A stretch of DNA of 59,120 nucleotides from Paludibacteraceae bacterium (GTDB taxonomy: Bacteria > Bacteroidota > Bacteroidia > Bacteroidales > Paludibacteraceae): positions 1-59,120 of the forward strand of contig JAGBZD010000127.1 in assembly GCA_017628395.1 (NCBI GenBank), written 5' to 3'. A model generated the notes under the pieces. It ran no database searches, was not told the origin of the DNA, and worked only from the letters and a program-made list of their open reading frames with translations. Shown here piece after piece: positions 53,352-59,120 of the stretch (its first letter is position 1; each line of letters opens with the position of its first letter). The position numbers were made by a program, and so were the translations under genes.

Positions 53352-53383
53352 CAAAGGTAGTAAAAAAAATGTATATGTGCAAG
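53352..53383 (-). promoter_or_regulatory. Promoter of the candidate RNA
   Basis: On the minus strand CTTG (53383-53380), 20 nt, then TACCTTTG (53359-53352). It matches the other strong promoters in the window, including CATATACA in the spacer and CAGC after the -7 box. Confidence 0.82.
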
Positions 53384-53460
53384 AAAAGTTTACTTTTTTT
53401 GCCATAGGCTACATTTTTTAGGGATTTATACCTATTGACACTATGTATTGTTTTCCCTGT

Positions 53461-53484
53461 CGCGCCAGGAAGTTGATTGGCGCG
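53461..53484. other. GC-rich hairpin between the RNA promoter and nth
   Basis: CGCGCCA (53461-53467) and TGGCGCG (53478-53484) form a 7-bp stem with a 10-nt loop. The surrounding 53384-53577 is AT-rich with no gene. Confidence 0.4.
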
Positions 53485-53577
53485 CCAGTTGTTTAAGATG
53501 TTTTTTTAATAAATAATTCTTGTTTTTTTAGTTGCCGTGTCAACTTGTATATAGTTCTCTTTTCTTGAATTGTACAA

Positions 53578-53602
53578 AAAAATCGCCGAAAAAGCGATTT
53601 TT
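53578..53602 (-). terminator. Bidirectional-type terminator downstream of nth
   Basis: AAAAATCGC and GCGATTTTT form a 9-bp stem with a 7-nt loop, with extra A residues on the left (a T run on the minus strand). It would stop the hslR-DUF4924-nth transcript, about 115 nt after the nth stop. Confidence 0.65.
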
Positions 53603-53669
53603 AGTTTATCCCGTTTTTATCCCTTGCTTTTTTGGAGCTTTTTGCGGGCTAAAATGACTGCCAGGAATT

Positions 53670-53713
53670 GTGCGGTTATTCTGCGGTTATTGTGCGGTAA
53701 TAGTGCGGTGCGT
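53670..53713. repeat. Array of four 11-nt units after nth
   Basis: GTGCGGTTATT, CTGCGGTTATT, GTGCGGTAATA and GTGCGGTGCGT follow one another exactly every 11 nt, ending 4 nt before the nth stop codon. Confidence 0.8.
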
Positions 53714-53717
53714 GTGG

Positions 53718-54365
53718 CTATTTTTTGCCTTGGTTTTGTTTCCAATACCTGCATAGTTTTTGCAAACTGCACTGCTTGCACTTCGGCGTGCGCGCTTGAC
53801 AGGTATAGCGCCCATGCAACAACAACCAATGATGGGCTTTGGGAATGATGTTTTCAGGTATATGTTTGATCAACTGCTTTTCGCTATCCAGCGGATTTTT
53901 TGCGTTGGTGGTCAGTCCGATACGCTCTGCCACACGAAAGATATGCGTATCGACCGCCATTGTGGGCTGGTTCCACCATACCGCACACACGACATTCGCC
54001 GTTTTCCTGCCCACACCTGCCAATGTTTGTAATGCTTCGCGTGTGTCGGGTATCTGACCGTCGTACACCTCCACCACACGCTTTGCCATGGCTACCAGAT
54101 GCTCCGCCTTGCTATTAGGATAACTCACCGATTTGATGTACGAAAACACCTCTTCTGCTGTTGCTTGTGCCAGTGCCTGTACAGTCGGGTATGCCGCAAA
54201 AAGCGCAGGCGTGACCATGTTCACGCGCTTGTCTGTACATTGCGCAGAAAGCATGACTGCCACCAACAACTGATAGGCATTCTCAAAATGCAGTTCGCTA
54301 TCTGCCGCAGGCCATTCTTTGGCTAATTGGCTCAATACGCCCTCATATCGTTCTTTGATGGTCAT
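53718..54365 (-). CDS. nth: Endonuclease III
   Basis: DNA glycosylase/AP lyase that removes oxidised pyrimidines. The ATG at 54365 gives MTIKERYEGVLSQL and 215 residues, the usual length, and overlaps the upstream stop in ATGA; an in-frame start 132 nt earlier would only add sequence overlapping the preceding gene. LLVAVMLSAQCTDKRVN is typical. The helix-hairpin-helix LAGVGRKTANVV supplies the catalytic Lys, and AVDTHIFRVAERIGL the catalytic Asp. Four Cys near the C-terminus (CQARTPKCKQCSLQKLC) bind the 4Fe-4S cluster. Final gene of a compact minus-strand operon with hslR and a DUF4924 gene. Confidence 0.96.
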   Translation of the reverse strand: MTIKERYEGVLSQLAKEWPAADSELHFENAYQLLVAVMLSAQCTDKRVNMVTPALFAAYPTVQALAQATAEEVFSYIKSVSYPNSKAEHLVAMAKRVVEVYDGQIPDTREALQTLAGVGRKTANVVCAVWWNQPTMAVDTHIFRVAERIGLTTNAKNPLDSEKQLIKHIPENIIPKAHHWLLLHGRYTCQARTPKCKQCSLQKLCRYWKQNQGKK

Positions 54366-54811
54366 TCTTGATTGCGGTAGGTCTTGCTCAGGTATTGCAG
54401 CACTTGAGTTGCTTGTTTTTGTGTTTCTTCGGTTTCTGCGCTGATTTCGCGTTGTTGCAAGCGTAGCAGCATGACTTGATAGAGTAGTGTCAAGCATGCT
54501 TCTATATCACTCATGGTGGGAGTGTTGGTCTTGGCTTTTAGTAGGTTGAGCGCGGGAGTTAGGCGAAGCATGGCTGCACGATAAGTGGCTTCTTGTTGAA
54601 GTATGTCGTCGTGCAGTTCTTCCAATTCGGATAGGGCGTTTTTTGCCAATTGCAAATGTCCACCTGCCATGATGTTTTCTTGGTGCATCATGTTGTATAG
54701 GTCCTGCAATTCCTGATTGGCTTCTGCCTGCTGCGGGAATGCGCGTAGGTAATCCTCTATCTGCCAGAGGTATAGGATATACTCGGCAATATTATTCTTC
54801 TTCAAAATCAT
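54362..54811 (-). CDS. DUF4924 family protein
   Basis: All-helical cytoplasmic protein of 149 residues starting MILKKNNIAEYILYLWQIED, the hallmark of a Bacteroidales family of unknown function (DUF4924). No signal peptide or membrane segment. It overlaps hslR by 20 nt at its start and nth by 4 nt at its end, so all three are translated from one message. No function can be given. Confidence 0.8.
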   Translation of the reverse strand: MILKKNNIAEYILYLWQIEDYLRAFPQQAEANQELQDLYNMMHQENIMAGGHLQLAKNALSELEELHDDILQQEATYRAAMLRLTPALNLLKAKTNTPTMSDIEACLTLLYQVMLLRLQQREISAETEETQKQATQVLQYLSKTYRNQE

Positions 54812-55208
54812 AGTCTTCGTCTAATAAATAATCGTAGTCGTCAGAGAAAAATTGTTCTATATCTCGTCTATCTTTTTTGGTAGGTCGCCCTGTACCTCTG
54901 TCGCGTCCGCTTTGTGCGGCGTAGCGTGCTAATTCCAAGAGTTCTAATTGTTCCTTAGGGGTAATGTCTTGCAAGTACTCAGGCACCATTTTTGCGCCTA
55001 AGCGGTTGCCACTGAGCTGCAGGATGCGATAGGTGTAGGTGATTGGTCCTTTGCGAACGGTAAAGACATCGCCAATATGAAAGACGCGGCTGGGCTTTAC
55101 TTCCACACCATTTATTTTCACGCGTCCGCATTTGCATGCGTCGGTAGCAATAGAGCGGGTCTTGTAAATCCGCATTGCCCATAAGTATTTATCTACTCGT
55201 ACTTCCAT
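54792..55208 (-). CDS. hslR: S4-domain RNA-binding protein (Hsp15-like)
   Basis: Protein of 138 residues with an N-terminal S4 domain (VRVDKYLWAMRIYKTRSIAT, CGRVKINGVEVKPSRVFHIG). In E. coli, Hsp15 binds stalled 50S subunits carrying peptidyl-tRNA and helps recycle them. Here the next gene upstream is peptidyl-tRNA hydrolase, a fitting neighbour. The C-terminus is a basic segment (GRDRGTGRPTKKDRRDIEQF) followed by an acidic tail (DDYDYLLDEDYDFEEE). Start ATG 55208; a heptanucleotide repeat array fills the gap to pth. Confidence 0.88.
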   Translation of the reverse strand: MEVRVDKYLWAMRIYKTRSIATDACKCGRVKINGVEVKPSRVFHIGDVFTVRKGPITYTYRILQLSGNRLGAKMVPEYLQDITPKEQLELLELARYAAQSGRDRGTGRPTKKDRRDIEQFFSDDYDYLLDEDYDFEEE

Positions 55209-55216
55209 ACTCCCTG

Positions 55217-55272
55217 CCTTTAACCTCTCACCTTTAACCTCTCACCTTTAACCTTTAACCTCTAACCTCTCA
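55217..55272. repeat. Heptanucleotide array between pth and hslR
   Basis: Eight consecutive 7-nt units of CCTTTAA, CCTCTCA and CCTCTAA type fill nearly the whole spacer and end at the pth stop codon (55274-55276). Confidence 0.9.
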
Positions 55273-55273
55273 C

Positions 55274-55837
55274 CTACTTCCCATTATACTGATTCATCGT
55301 TCTATCCATTCCTTGCAAACAGAAGGAGGGTATGATTTCGCTGACTATTTTCAGTCGGTCGGGTAGGGTTTTCTGCTCCTCGTCGCTCCATTGTCCGAGA
55401 ACGAAGTTGCATTGTGCGCCTTTGCTGAAATCGTTGCCAATACCAAAGCGCAGGCGTGCATAGTTCTGTGTACCAAGTATTTGCTGGATATGTCCCAATC
55501 CGTTGTGTCCTCCGTTGCTGCCCTGTTTGCGCATGCGAATACTGCCGAAAGGCAGATTCAAATCATCTACCAACACAAGCATATTCTCCACCGCAATTTT
55601 CTCTTGTTGCAACCAATAGCGCACAGCATTGCCGCTGAGGTTCATGTAGGTGGATGGCTTGAGTAAAATGATTTCTGCACTCTTTACGCGGCAGCGTGCT
55701 ACAAAACCATAACGCTTGTCTTCCCAAATAGCGTTTTTGCTTTCAGCAAAAGCATCCAGCATCATAAAACCAATGTTATGACGCGTATTGGCATACTCGC
55801 TACCTATATTTCCTAATCCAACAATCAAATATTTCAT
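55274..55837 (-). CDS. pth: Peptidyl-tRNA hydrolase
   Basis: Releases peptides from prematurely dissociated peptidyl-tRNA. The 187 residues are normal. [20 protein letters not shown] includes the conserved Asn and catalytic His, with FMMLDAF after it. Later motifs are [32 protein letters not shown] and [20 protein letters not shown]. Both flanks carry heptanucleotide arrays (55217-55272 and 55845-55886). It is probably read with rplY or hslR. Confidence 0.96.
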   Translation of the reverse strand: MKYLIVGLGNIGSEYANTRHNIGFMMLDAFAESKNAIWEDKRYGFVARCRVKSAEIILLKPSTYMNLSGNAVRYWLQQEKIAVENMLVLVDDLNLPFGSIRMRKQGSNGGHNGLGHIQQILGTQNYARLRFGIGNDFSKGAQCNFVLGQWSDEEQKTLPDRLKIVSEIIPSFCLQGMDRTMNQYNGK

Positions 55838-55844
55838 ATCCTTG

Positions 55845-55886
55845 CCTCTAACCTTTAACCTCTAACCTTTAACCTTTAACCTCTAA
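55845..55886. repeat. Heptanucleotide array upstream of pth
   Basis: Six 7-nt units alternating CCTCTAA and CCTTTAA, starting 8 nt before the pth start codon, so the array occupies the place of a ribosome-binding region. Confidence 0.9.
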
Positions 55887-55913
55887 CCTAATATATGCGC
55901 CGTCCTCTAAACT

Positions 55914-55949
55914 AAAAAGAGTGGAAAAGGGCTCTTTTCCACTCTTTTT
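55914..55949 (-). terminator. Terminator of rplY
   Basis: AAAAAGAGTGGAAAAG and CTTTTCCACTCTTTTT form a perfect 16-bp stem with a 4-nt loop and T runs on both strands, 24 nt after the rplY stop codon. Confidence 0.9.
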
Positions 55950-55972
55950 TCTACCGCTCTTGTGAGTGGTGA

Positions 55973-56566
55973 TTATTTCTTTTTGCCTTTTGGAGCAGCA
56001 GCTGCGGCAGCTTGTTGGCTTGCACGAGTTGCTTTTACTTGTGCAACGCAAGCGTCAGCTGGGTTCATGAGTTTGAGACCCTCTTCCAATTTTACTGCGC
56101 CTACATACAATTTCTTACCCAAGCCGAGGTCTGTAACATCGATCTCAACGCGGTTAGGAATTTGGGTGTAAATACCATTTACTTTCAGTTTCTTCATCTC
56201 CAAAGAGAGCTTACCACCGGCTTTCACACCTTCTGCGTGACCTGCCAATTGCACAGGGATTGCTACGGTTACTGGCTTATTCTCTGTTACCTCCAAGAAG
56301 TCAATGTGGAACAACTCCTCAGATACTGGGTGGAATTGCAACTCTTTTACTACAGCCATTTTCTTTGTCTCGCCGATAGTCAACTCTACTGCCATGGTGT
56401 CTGGAGTGTAGATGAGTTTGCGTACATCGTCAACAGTTACTGTGAAAGTTACATTCTCGCCATTGCCATACAAGTTGCAAGGTACGAGGTTCTCTTTGCG
56501 GAAAGTCTTTGCTGCTTTCTTGCCGTACTCGCTGCGTGGAGTACCTACCAATTCAAAAGTTTTCAT
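55973..56566 (-). CDS. rplY: 50S ribosomal protein L25/general stress protein Ctc
   Basis: 5S rRNA-binding ribosomal protein of the long Ctc/TL5 type, 197 residues. The N-terminal L25 domain (about 1-95) has SEYGKKAAKTFRKENLVPCN and LQFHPVSEELFHIDFLEV; the C-terminal TL5 beta domain (100-175) has GVKAGGKLSLEMKKLKVNG and RVEIDVTDLGLGKKL. The C-terminus is an Ala-rich tail ending APKGKKK. The L25-pth order is a common bacterial pairing. A strong terminator follows. Confidence 0.96.
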   Translation of the reverse strand: MKTFELVGTPRSEYGKKAAKTFRKENLVPCNLYGNGENVTFTVTVDDVRKLIYTPDTMAVELTIGETKKMAVVKELQFHPVSEELFHIDFLEVTENKPVTVAIPVQLAGHAEGVKAGGKLSLEMKKLKVNGIYTQIPNRVEIDVTDLGLGKKLYVGAVKLEEGLKLMNPADACVAQVKATRASQQAAAAAAPKGKKK

Positions 56567-56609
56567 TTTTTTTAATTAAAGTGTTACTCAATAATAGGGC
56601 AGAATTCCC

Positions 56610-56647
56610 AGCCTATAGCCTCATAGCCTTTCGCCTAATCGCCTTTA
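56610..56647. repeat. 7-8-nt repeats upstream of rplY
   Basis: CCTATAG, CCTCATAG, CCTTTCG, CCTAATCG and CCTTTATG follow in tandem with units of 7 or 8 nt, resembling the octamer stretches in the GH3 and GH81 genes. Confidence 0.7.
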
Positions 56648-56693
56648 TGCTGTTGGTGTGGCTGCCCGTATCCCATCACACATGAGATTTCTC

Positions 56694-56719
56694 TCAAAAA
56701 AAGCCCGACATGCGGGCTT
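56694..56719 (-). terminator. Terminator of tRNA-Gln
   Basis: On the minus strand AAGCCCG and CGGGCTT form a 7-bp stem with a 5-nt loop, followed by a T run, directly after the tRNA. Confidence 0.9.
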
Positions 56720-56724
56720 CTTTG

Positions 56725-56796
56725 TTGACCAACCTGGAATCGAACCAAGATTTTCAGAACCAAAATCTGACGTAATAGCCTTTATACCATTGGTCA
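56725..56796 (-). tRNA. tRNA-Gln (anticodon TTG)
   Basis: Minus-strand TGACCAA pairs with TTGGTCA as the acceptor stem. The anticodon arm is TCAGA-TTTTGGT-TCTGA with anticodon TTG, and the T arm CTTGG-TTCGATT-CCAGG. The 3' CCA is not encoded. It has its own promoter (56826-56857) and terminator. Confidence 0.95.
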
Positions 56797-56825
56797 CCGA
56801 TATACTTCCTTTTTGAAAGCGGGTG

Positions 56826-56857
56826 CAAAGGTACTGCTTTTTTTTGATATGACCAAA
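56826..56857 (-). promoter_or_regulatory. Promoter of tRNA-Gln
   Basis: On the minus strand TTTG (56857-56854), 20 nt, then TACCTTTG (56833-56826). The predicted start is about 20 nt before the mature tRNA. Confidence 0.85.
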
Positions 56858-56900
56858 TATTTCTGCAAAAAAGTGCAATTTTTCTGCATTTTTCTGCTTT

Positions 56901-56940
56901 TTCACCTCAAAATCCAGCCTTTCACCTCAAAATCCAGCCT
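56901..56940. repeat. Perfect 20-nt tandem duplication next to the tyrS stop
   Basis: TTCACCTCAAAATCCAGCCT occurs twice without a mismatch (56901-56920, 56921-56940) and is followed at once by a CCTCTAACCTC stretch that forms the tyrS stop and last codons. Confidence 0.9.
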
Positions 56941-58236
56941 TTAACCTCTAACCTCAACAATATAATAATTCTTCTTGCCTTTTTGGCAGAGCAGGTATTT
57001 GCCGTTGAGCAGCATGTCTGCGGTGATGGTCTTTTGTGGGTCGGTGAACTTCTCTTTGTTAATAGAGAAACCGTTCGCGATAATCATTTTGCGGGCCTCG
57101 CCTTTGGAAGGGAAGATATTGGTTTTCTCAGCCAGCAAGTCAAGGGGTGGAATACCTGCGTTCAACTCTTCGCGACTTACTTCGTGTTTCTCCACGCCGT
57201 CAAACACTTGCAAGAAAGTCTCTTCGTCAAGTTTGCTCAACGCATCTTTGGTCGCATTGCCAAAGAGGATATTGCTTGCCTCTACAGCTGCTTCGTAATC
57301 TTCGCGGCTGTGTACCATTACGGTCACCTCTTCTGCCAAACGCTTTTGCAATGCACGCATATGAGGAGCCTCATCGTGCGCAGCAATCAATGCATCAATG
57401 GTTTCTTTGTCGAGGCAGGTGAAGATACGAATATAGCGTTTCGCATCGTCATCGCTCACATTGAGCCAGAATTGGTAGAATCGATATGGGCTGGTGTATT
57501 TCTTGTCAAGCCATACATTGCCGCTCTCGGTCTTACCGAACTTGCCGCCATCGGCTTTGGTGATCAGTGGGCAGGTCAATGCGAATGCCTCGCCGCCACC
57601 CATCTTCTTAATGAGCTCGGTACCTGTGGTGATGTTGCCCCATTGATCGCTACCGCCCATTTGGAGTTTGCAGTTTTTGTGCTTGTTGAGATATACATAG
57701 TCGTAACCTTGCAACAGCTGGTATGTGAACTCGGTGAACGACATACCTTGGCTGCACTCGCCGTTGAAGCGTTTCTTCACAGAGTCTTTCGCCATCATGT
57801 AATTCACAGTGATGAGCTTACCTACTTCGCGTGCGAAATCAAGGAAGGTGTAGTCCTTCATCCAGTCGTAGTTGTTTACGAGCTCAGCCGCGTTCTCGCC
57901 CTCACCAAAGTTGAGGAAACGCTCTAATTGCGCTTTGATGCACGCTTGGTTATGGCGCAATGTCTCCTCGTCCAGCAAGTTGCGCTCGGCAGACTTACCA
58001 CTTGGGTCGCCAATCATACCTGTCGCACCACCAATCAAGGCGATAGGCTTGTGACCTGCGTTTTGCAAGTGCTTGAGCATCATGATGCCGCATAAGTGAC
58101 CAATATGCAAACTATCTGCTGTAGGGTCAATGCCCAAGTATGCAGCAGTAGGCTCTTTCATCAATTGTTCTTCTGTTCCAGGCATCATGTCTTGCAACAT
58201 ACCACGCCAGCGCAATTCTTCTACAAAATTCTTCAT
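56941..58236 (-). CDS. tyrS: Tyrosyl-tRNA synthetase
   Basis: Charges tRNA-Tyr. The 431 residues fit the bacterial TyrRS family. The class I HIGH motif is [10 protein letters not shown], and the KMSKS equivalent is [30 protein letters not shown] and [12 protein letters not shown] are typical of the Tyr-binding pocket. The C-terminal S4-like domain ends [14 protein letters not shown]; the final VEVRG is encoded by a CCTCTAACCTC repeat stretch. The promoter at 58304-58335 lies back to back with that of pnp. Confidence 0.97.
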   Translation of the reverse strand: MKNFVEELRWRGMLQDMMPGTEEQLMKEPTAAYLGIDPTADSLHIGHLCGIMMLKHLQNAGHKPIALIGGATGMIGDPSGKSAERNLLDEETLRHNQACIKAQLERFLNFGEGENAAELVNNYDWMKDYTFLDFAREVGKLITVNYMMAKDSVKKRFNGECSQGMSFTEFTYQLLQGYDYVYLNKHKNCKLQMGGSDQWGNITTGTELIKKMGGGEAFALTCPLITKADGGKFGKTESGNVWLDKKYTSPYRFYQFWLNVSDDDAKRYIRIFTCLDKETIDALIAAHDEAPHMRALQKRLAEEVTVMVHSREDYEAAVEASNILFGNATKDALSKLDEETFLQVFDGVEKHEVSREELNAGIPPLDLLAEKTNIFPSKGEARKMIIANGFSINKEKFTDPQKTITADMLLNGKYLLCQKGKKNYYIVEVRG

Positions 58237-58303
58237 TGCTATGTAATATATATAAGGTGTATAAATTCGCGAAAAAATAAATCACTTTCTTACAAAAAGC
58301 CTG

Positions 58304-58335
58304 CAAAGGTACAACAATTTTTGGAAATATGCAAA
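58304..58335 (-). promoter_or_regulatory. Promoter of tyrS
   Basis: On the minus strand TTTG (58335-58332), 20 nt, then TACCTTTG (58311-58304). Its -33 box lies only 4 nt from the -33 box of the divergent pnp promoter. Confidence 0.88.
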
Positions 58336-58339
58336 TTTT

Positions 58340-58371
58340 TTTGTGTATGTCAATTTTTTTTCGTACCTTTG
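58340..58371 (+). promoter_or_regulatory. Promoter of pnp
   Basis: TTTG at 58340-58343, 20 nt, then TACCTTTG at 58364-58371, with start near 58378 and a leader of about 60 nt. The leader contains GGGTACaaaaGGTACCC, GGGTACC-like half-sites at 58401-58417, possibly a small hairpin relevant to autoregulation. Confidence 0.85.
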
Positions 58372-58437
58372 CAGCGACATTTATGGTCTATAACTAACTT
58401 GGGTACAAAAGGTACCCGCTAAAACACATTAAAAAAG

Positions 58438-59120
58438 ATGAATATTGTAAAAAAGGAGATTATTCTTCCTGATGGGCGTGTGATCACGCTCGAGACTGGC
58501 AAGCTGGCTAAGCAAGCAGACGGCGCTGTAATGGCGACCCTCGGTAATACCATGGTTCTTGCTACAGTTTGCTCCGCTAAGACTGCGGTTCCTGGTACGG
58601 ACTTTATGCCGCTTACCGTTGAGTACAAAGAGAAGTTTTCTGCAGCTGGTCGTTTCCCAGGCGGTTTTACTCGCCGCGAGGGTAAAGCATCTGATTACGA
58701 GATTTTGATTGCTCGTTTGATTGACCGTGCTTTGCGTCCACTTTTCCCAAGCGATTATCACGCTGACACTTTCGTAAATGTAACGCTCTATTCTGCTGAC
58801 GGCATTGATATGCCAGAGTCTATCGCAGGTTTGGCTGCTTCAGCTGCACTTGCTTGCTCAGATATCCCATTCGAGGGTCCTATCTCTGAGGTACGCGTAG
58901 CGCGCGTGAATGGTGAGTTCGTCATCAACCCAACCTTCGAGCAATGCGAGAAAGCGGATATCGAGCTCGTTGTTGCTGCTACGCTCGACAACATCATGAT
59001 GGTTGAGGGTGAGATGAAAGAGGTTAGCGAGGCAGATATGCTCGAGGCAATCAAGGTGGCTCACGAGGCTATCAAACCACAATGCCAAGCTCAAATTGAG
59101 ATGATGGAGGCATTTGGTAA
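58438..59120 (+). CDS. pnp: Polyribonucleotide nucleotidyltransferase (partial)
   Basis: PNPase degrades RNA from the 3' end by phosphorolysis. Only the first 227 codons are in the window and the frame stays open to the last base, so the 3' part is cut off. [57 protein letters not shown] and [20 protein letters not shown] then RALRPLFP are the conserved first RNase PH domain. The start ATG at 58438 is the first in frame after the promoter. Confidence 0.97.
   Translation, partial: MNIVKKEIILPDGRVITLETGKLAKQADGAVMATLGNTMVLATVCSAKTAVPGTDFMPLTVEYKEKFSAAGRFPGGFTRREGKASDYEILIARLIDRALRPLFPSDYHADTFVNVTLYSADGIDMPESIAGLAASAALACSDIPFEGPISEVRVARVNGEFVINPTFEQCEKADIELVVAATLDNIMMVEGEMKEVSEADMLEAIKVAHEAIKPQCQAQIEMMEAFG

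Noticed and set aside
55217-55886. CRISPR-like or telomere-like repeats around pth
   Set aside because: Short 7-nt tandem units without spacers at internal chromosomal positions; simple tandem arrays explain them.
56645-56905. Minus-strand open frame of 86 codons
   Set aside because: It reads through the tRNA-Gln gene, its promoter and its terminator, so it cannot be a real protein gene.
56983-57927. Long open frame (314 codons) opposite tyrS
   Set aside because: tyrS is unmistakable on the other strand; this frame is a shadow of its codons.
1-59120. Prophage, integrase, transposase, toxin-antitoxin or restriction genes
   Set aside because: No such domain was recognised in any frame.

Overview
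The window looks like a chromosome segment from an uncultured Bacteroidota, most likely order Bacteroidales. Nine sites fit the Bacteroidota promoter (a -33 TTTG/TTG box, about 20 nt, then TAnnTTTG), and Shine-Dalgarno sites are not evident. Rho carries a long charged insertion, and there is a PorT-like protein, a DUF4924 protein, BspA-type leucine-rich repeat giants and many Fn3-type lipoproteins. Base composition is moderate and AT-rich between genes.

Region 1 (1-13.9 kb, + strand) reads as a beta-1,3-glucan locus: a GH3 beta-glucosidase lipoprotein, a 1717-residue secreted protein made only of binding-type modules (four F5/8C-like domains in two duplicated sets), a 36-residue peptide, a 369-residue secreted CBM-like protein and a GH81 endo-beta-1,3-glucanase with all three expected catalytic acids. 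The leaders of GH3 and GH81 share a near-identical 33-35 nt block. Region 2 (14-29 kb) holds two giant BspA-like proteins sharing a duplicated C-terminal module, a secreted protein with a new-looking N-terminal module, and an Fn3-type lipoprotein. Five secreted proteins of regions 1 and 2 end in the same short tail (NGQLxIIRxGxKYxxxGQ), perhaps a truncated sorting signal.

Region 3 (29-34 kb) is a tight operon: rho, aroQ, a porT-like gene and a beta-helix lipoprotein. Region 4 (34-44 kb) is an envelope operon: an LPP20/NTF2-like protein, an LPP20 lipoprotein, a transglutaminase-like protein, a small PEGA-like protein and a 1204-residue protein with PEGA repeats and three FGE/sulfatase-modifying-factor folds lacking the catalytic cysteine pair. 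Region 5 (44-50 kb, - strand) is tamB-yifB. Region 6 (50-53 kb, - strand) is a second LPP20/CsgG-type operon, preceded by an independently promoted and terminated, strongly structured RNA of about 340 nt with a predicted pseudoknot. Region 7 (53.6-59.1 kb) is housekeeping: nth, DUF4924, hslR, pth, rplY, tRNA-Gln(TTG), tyrS, and divergently the start of pnp, cut by the window end.

The DNA is also full of short tandem repeats of fixed unit length (7, 8 and 11 nt) with varying sequence. They lie between genes and also inside coding sequences in frame, including a duplicated 96-nt insert in GH81 close to its active site. The strongest candidates for something new are the structured RNA, this repeat population, and the PEGA/FGE/LPP20 envelope cluster with its shared N-terminal module.
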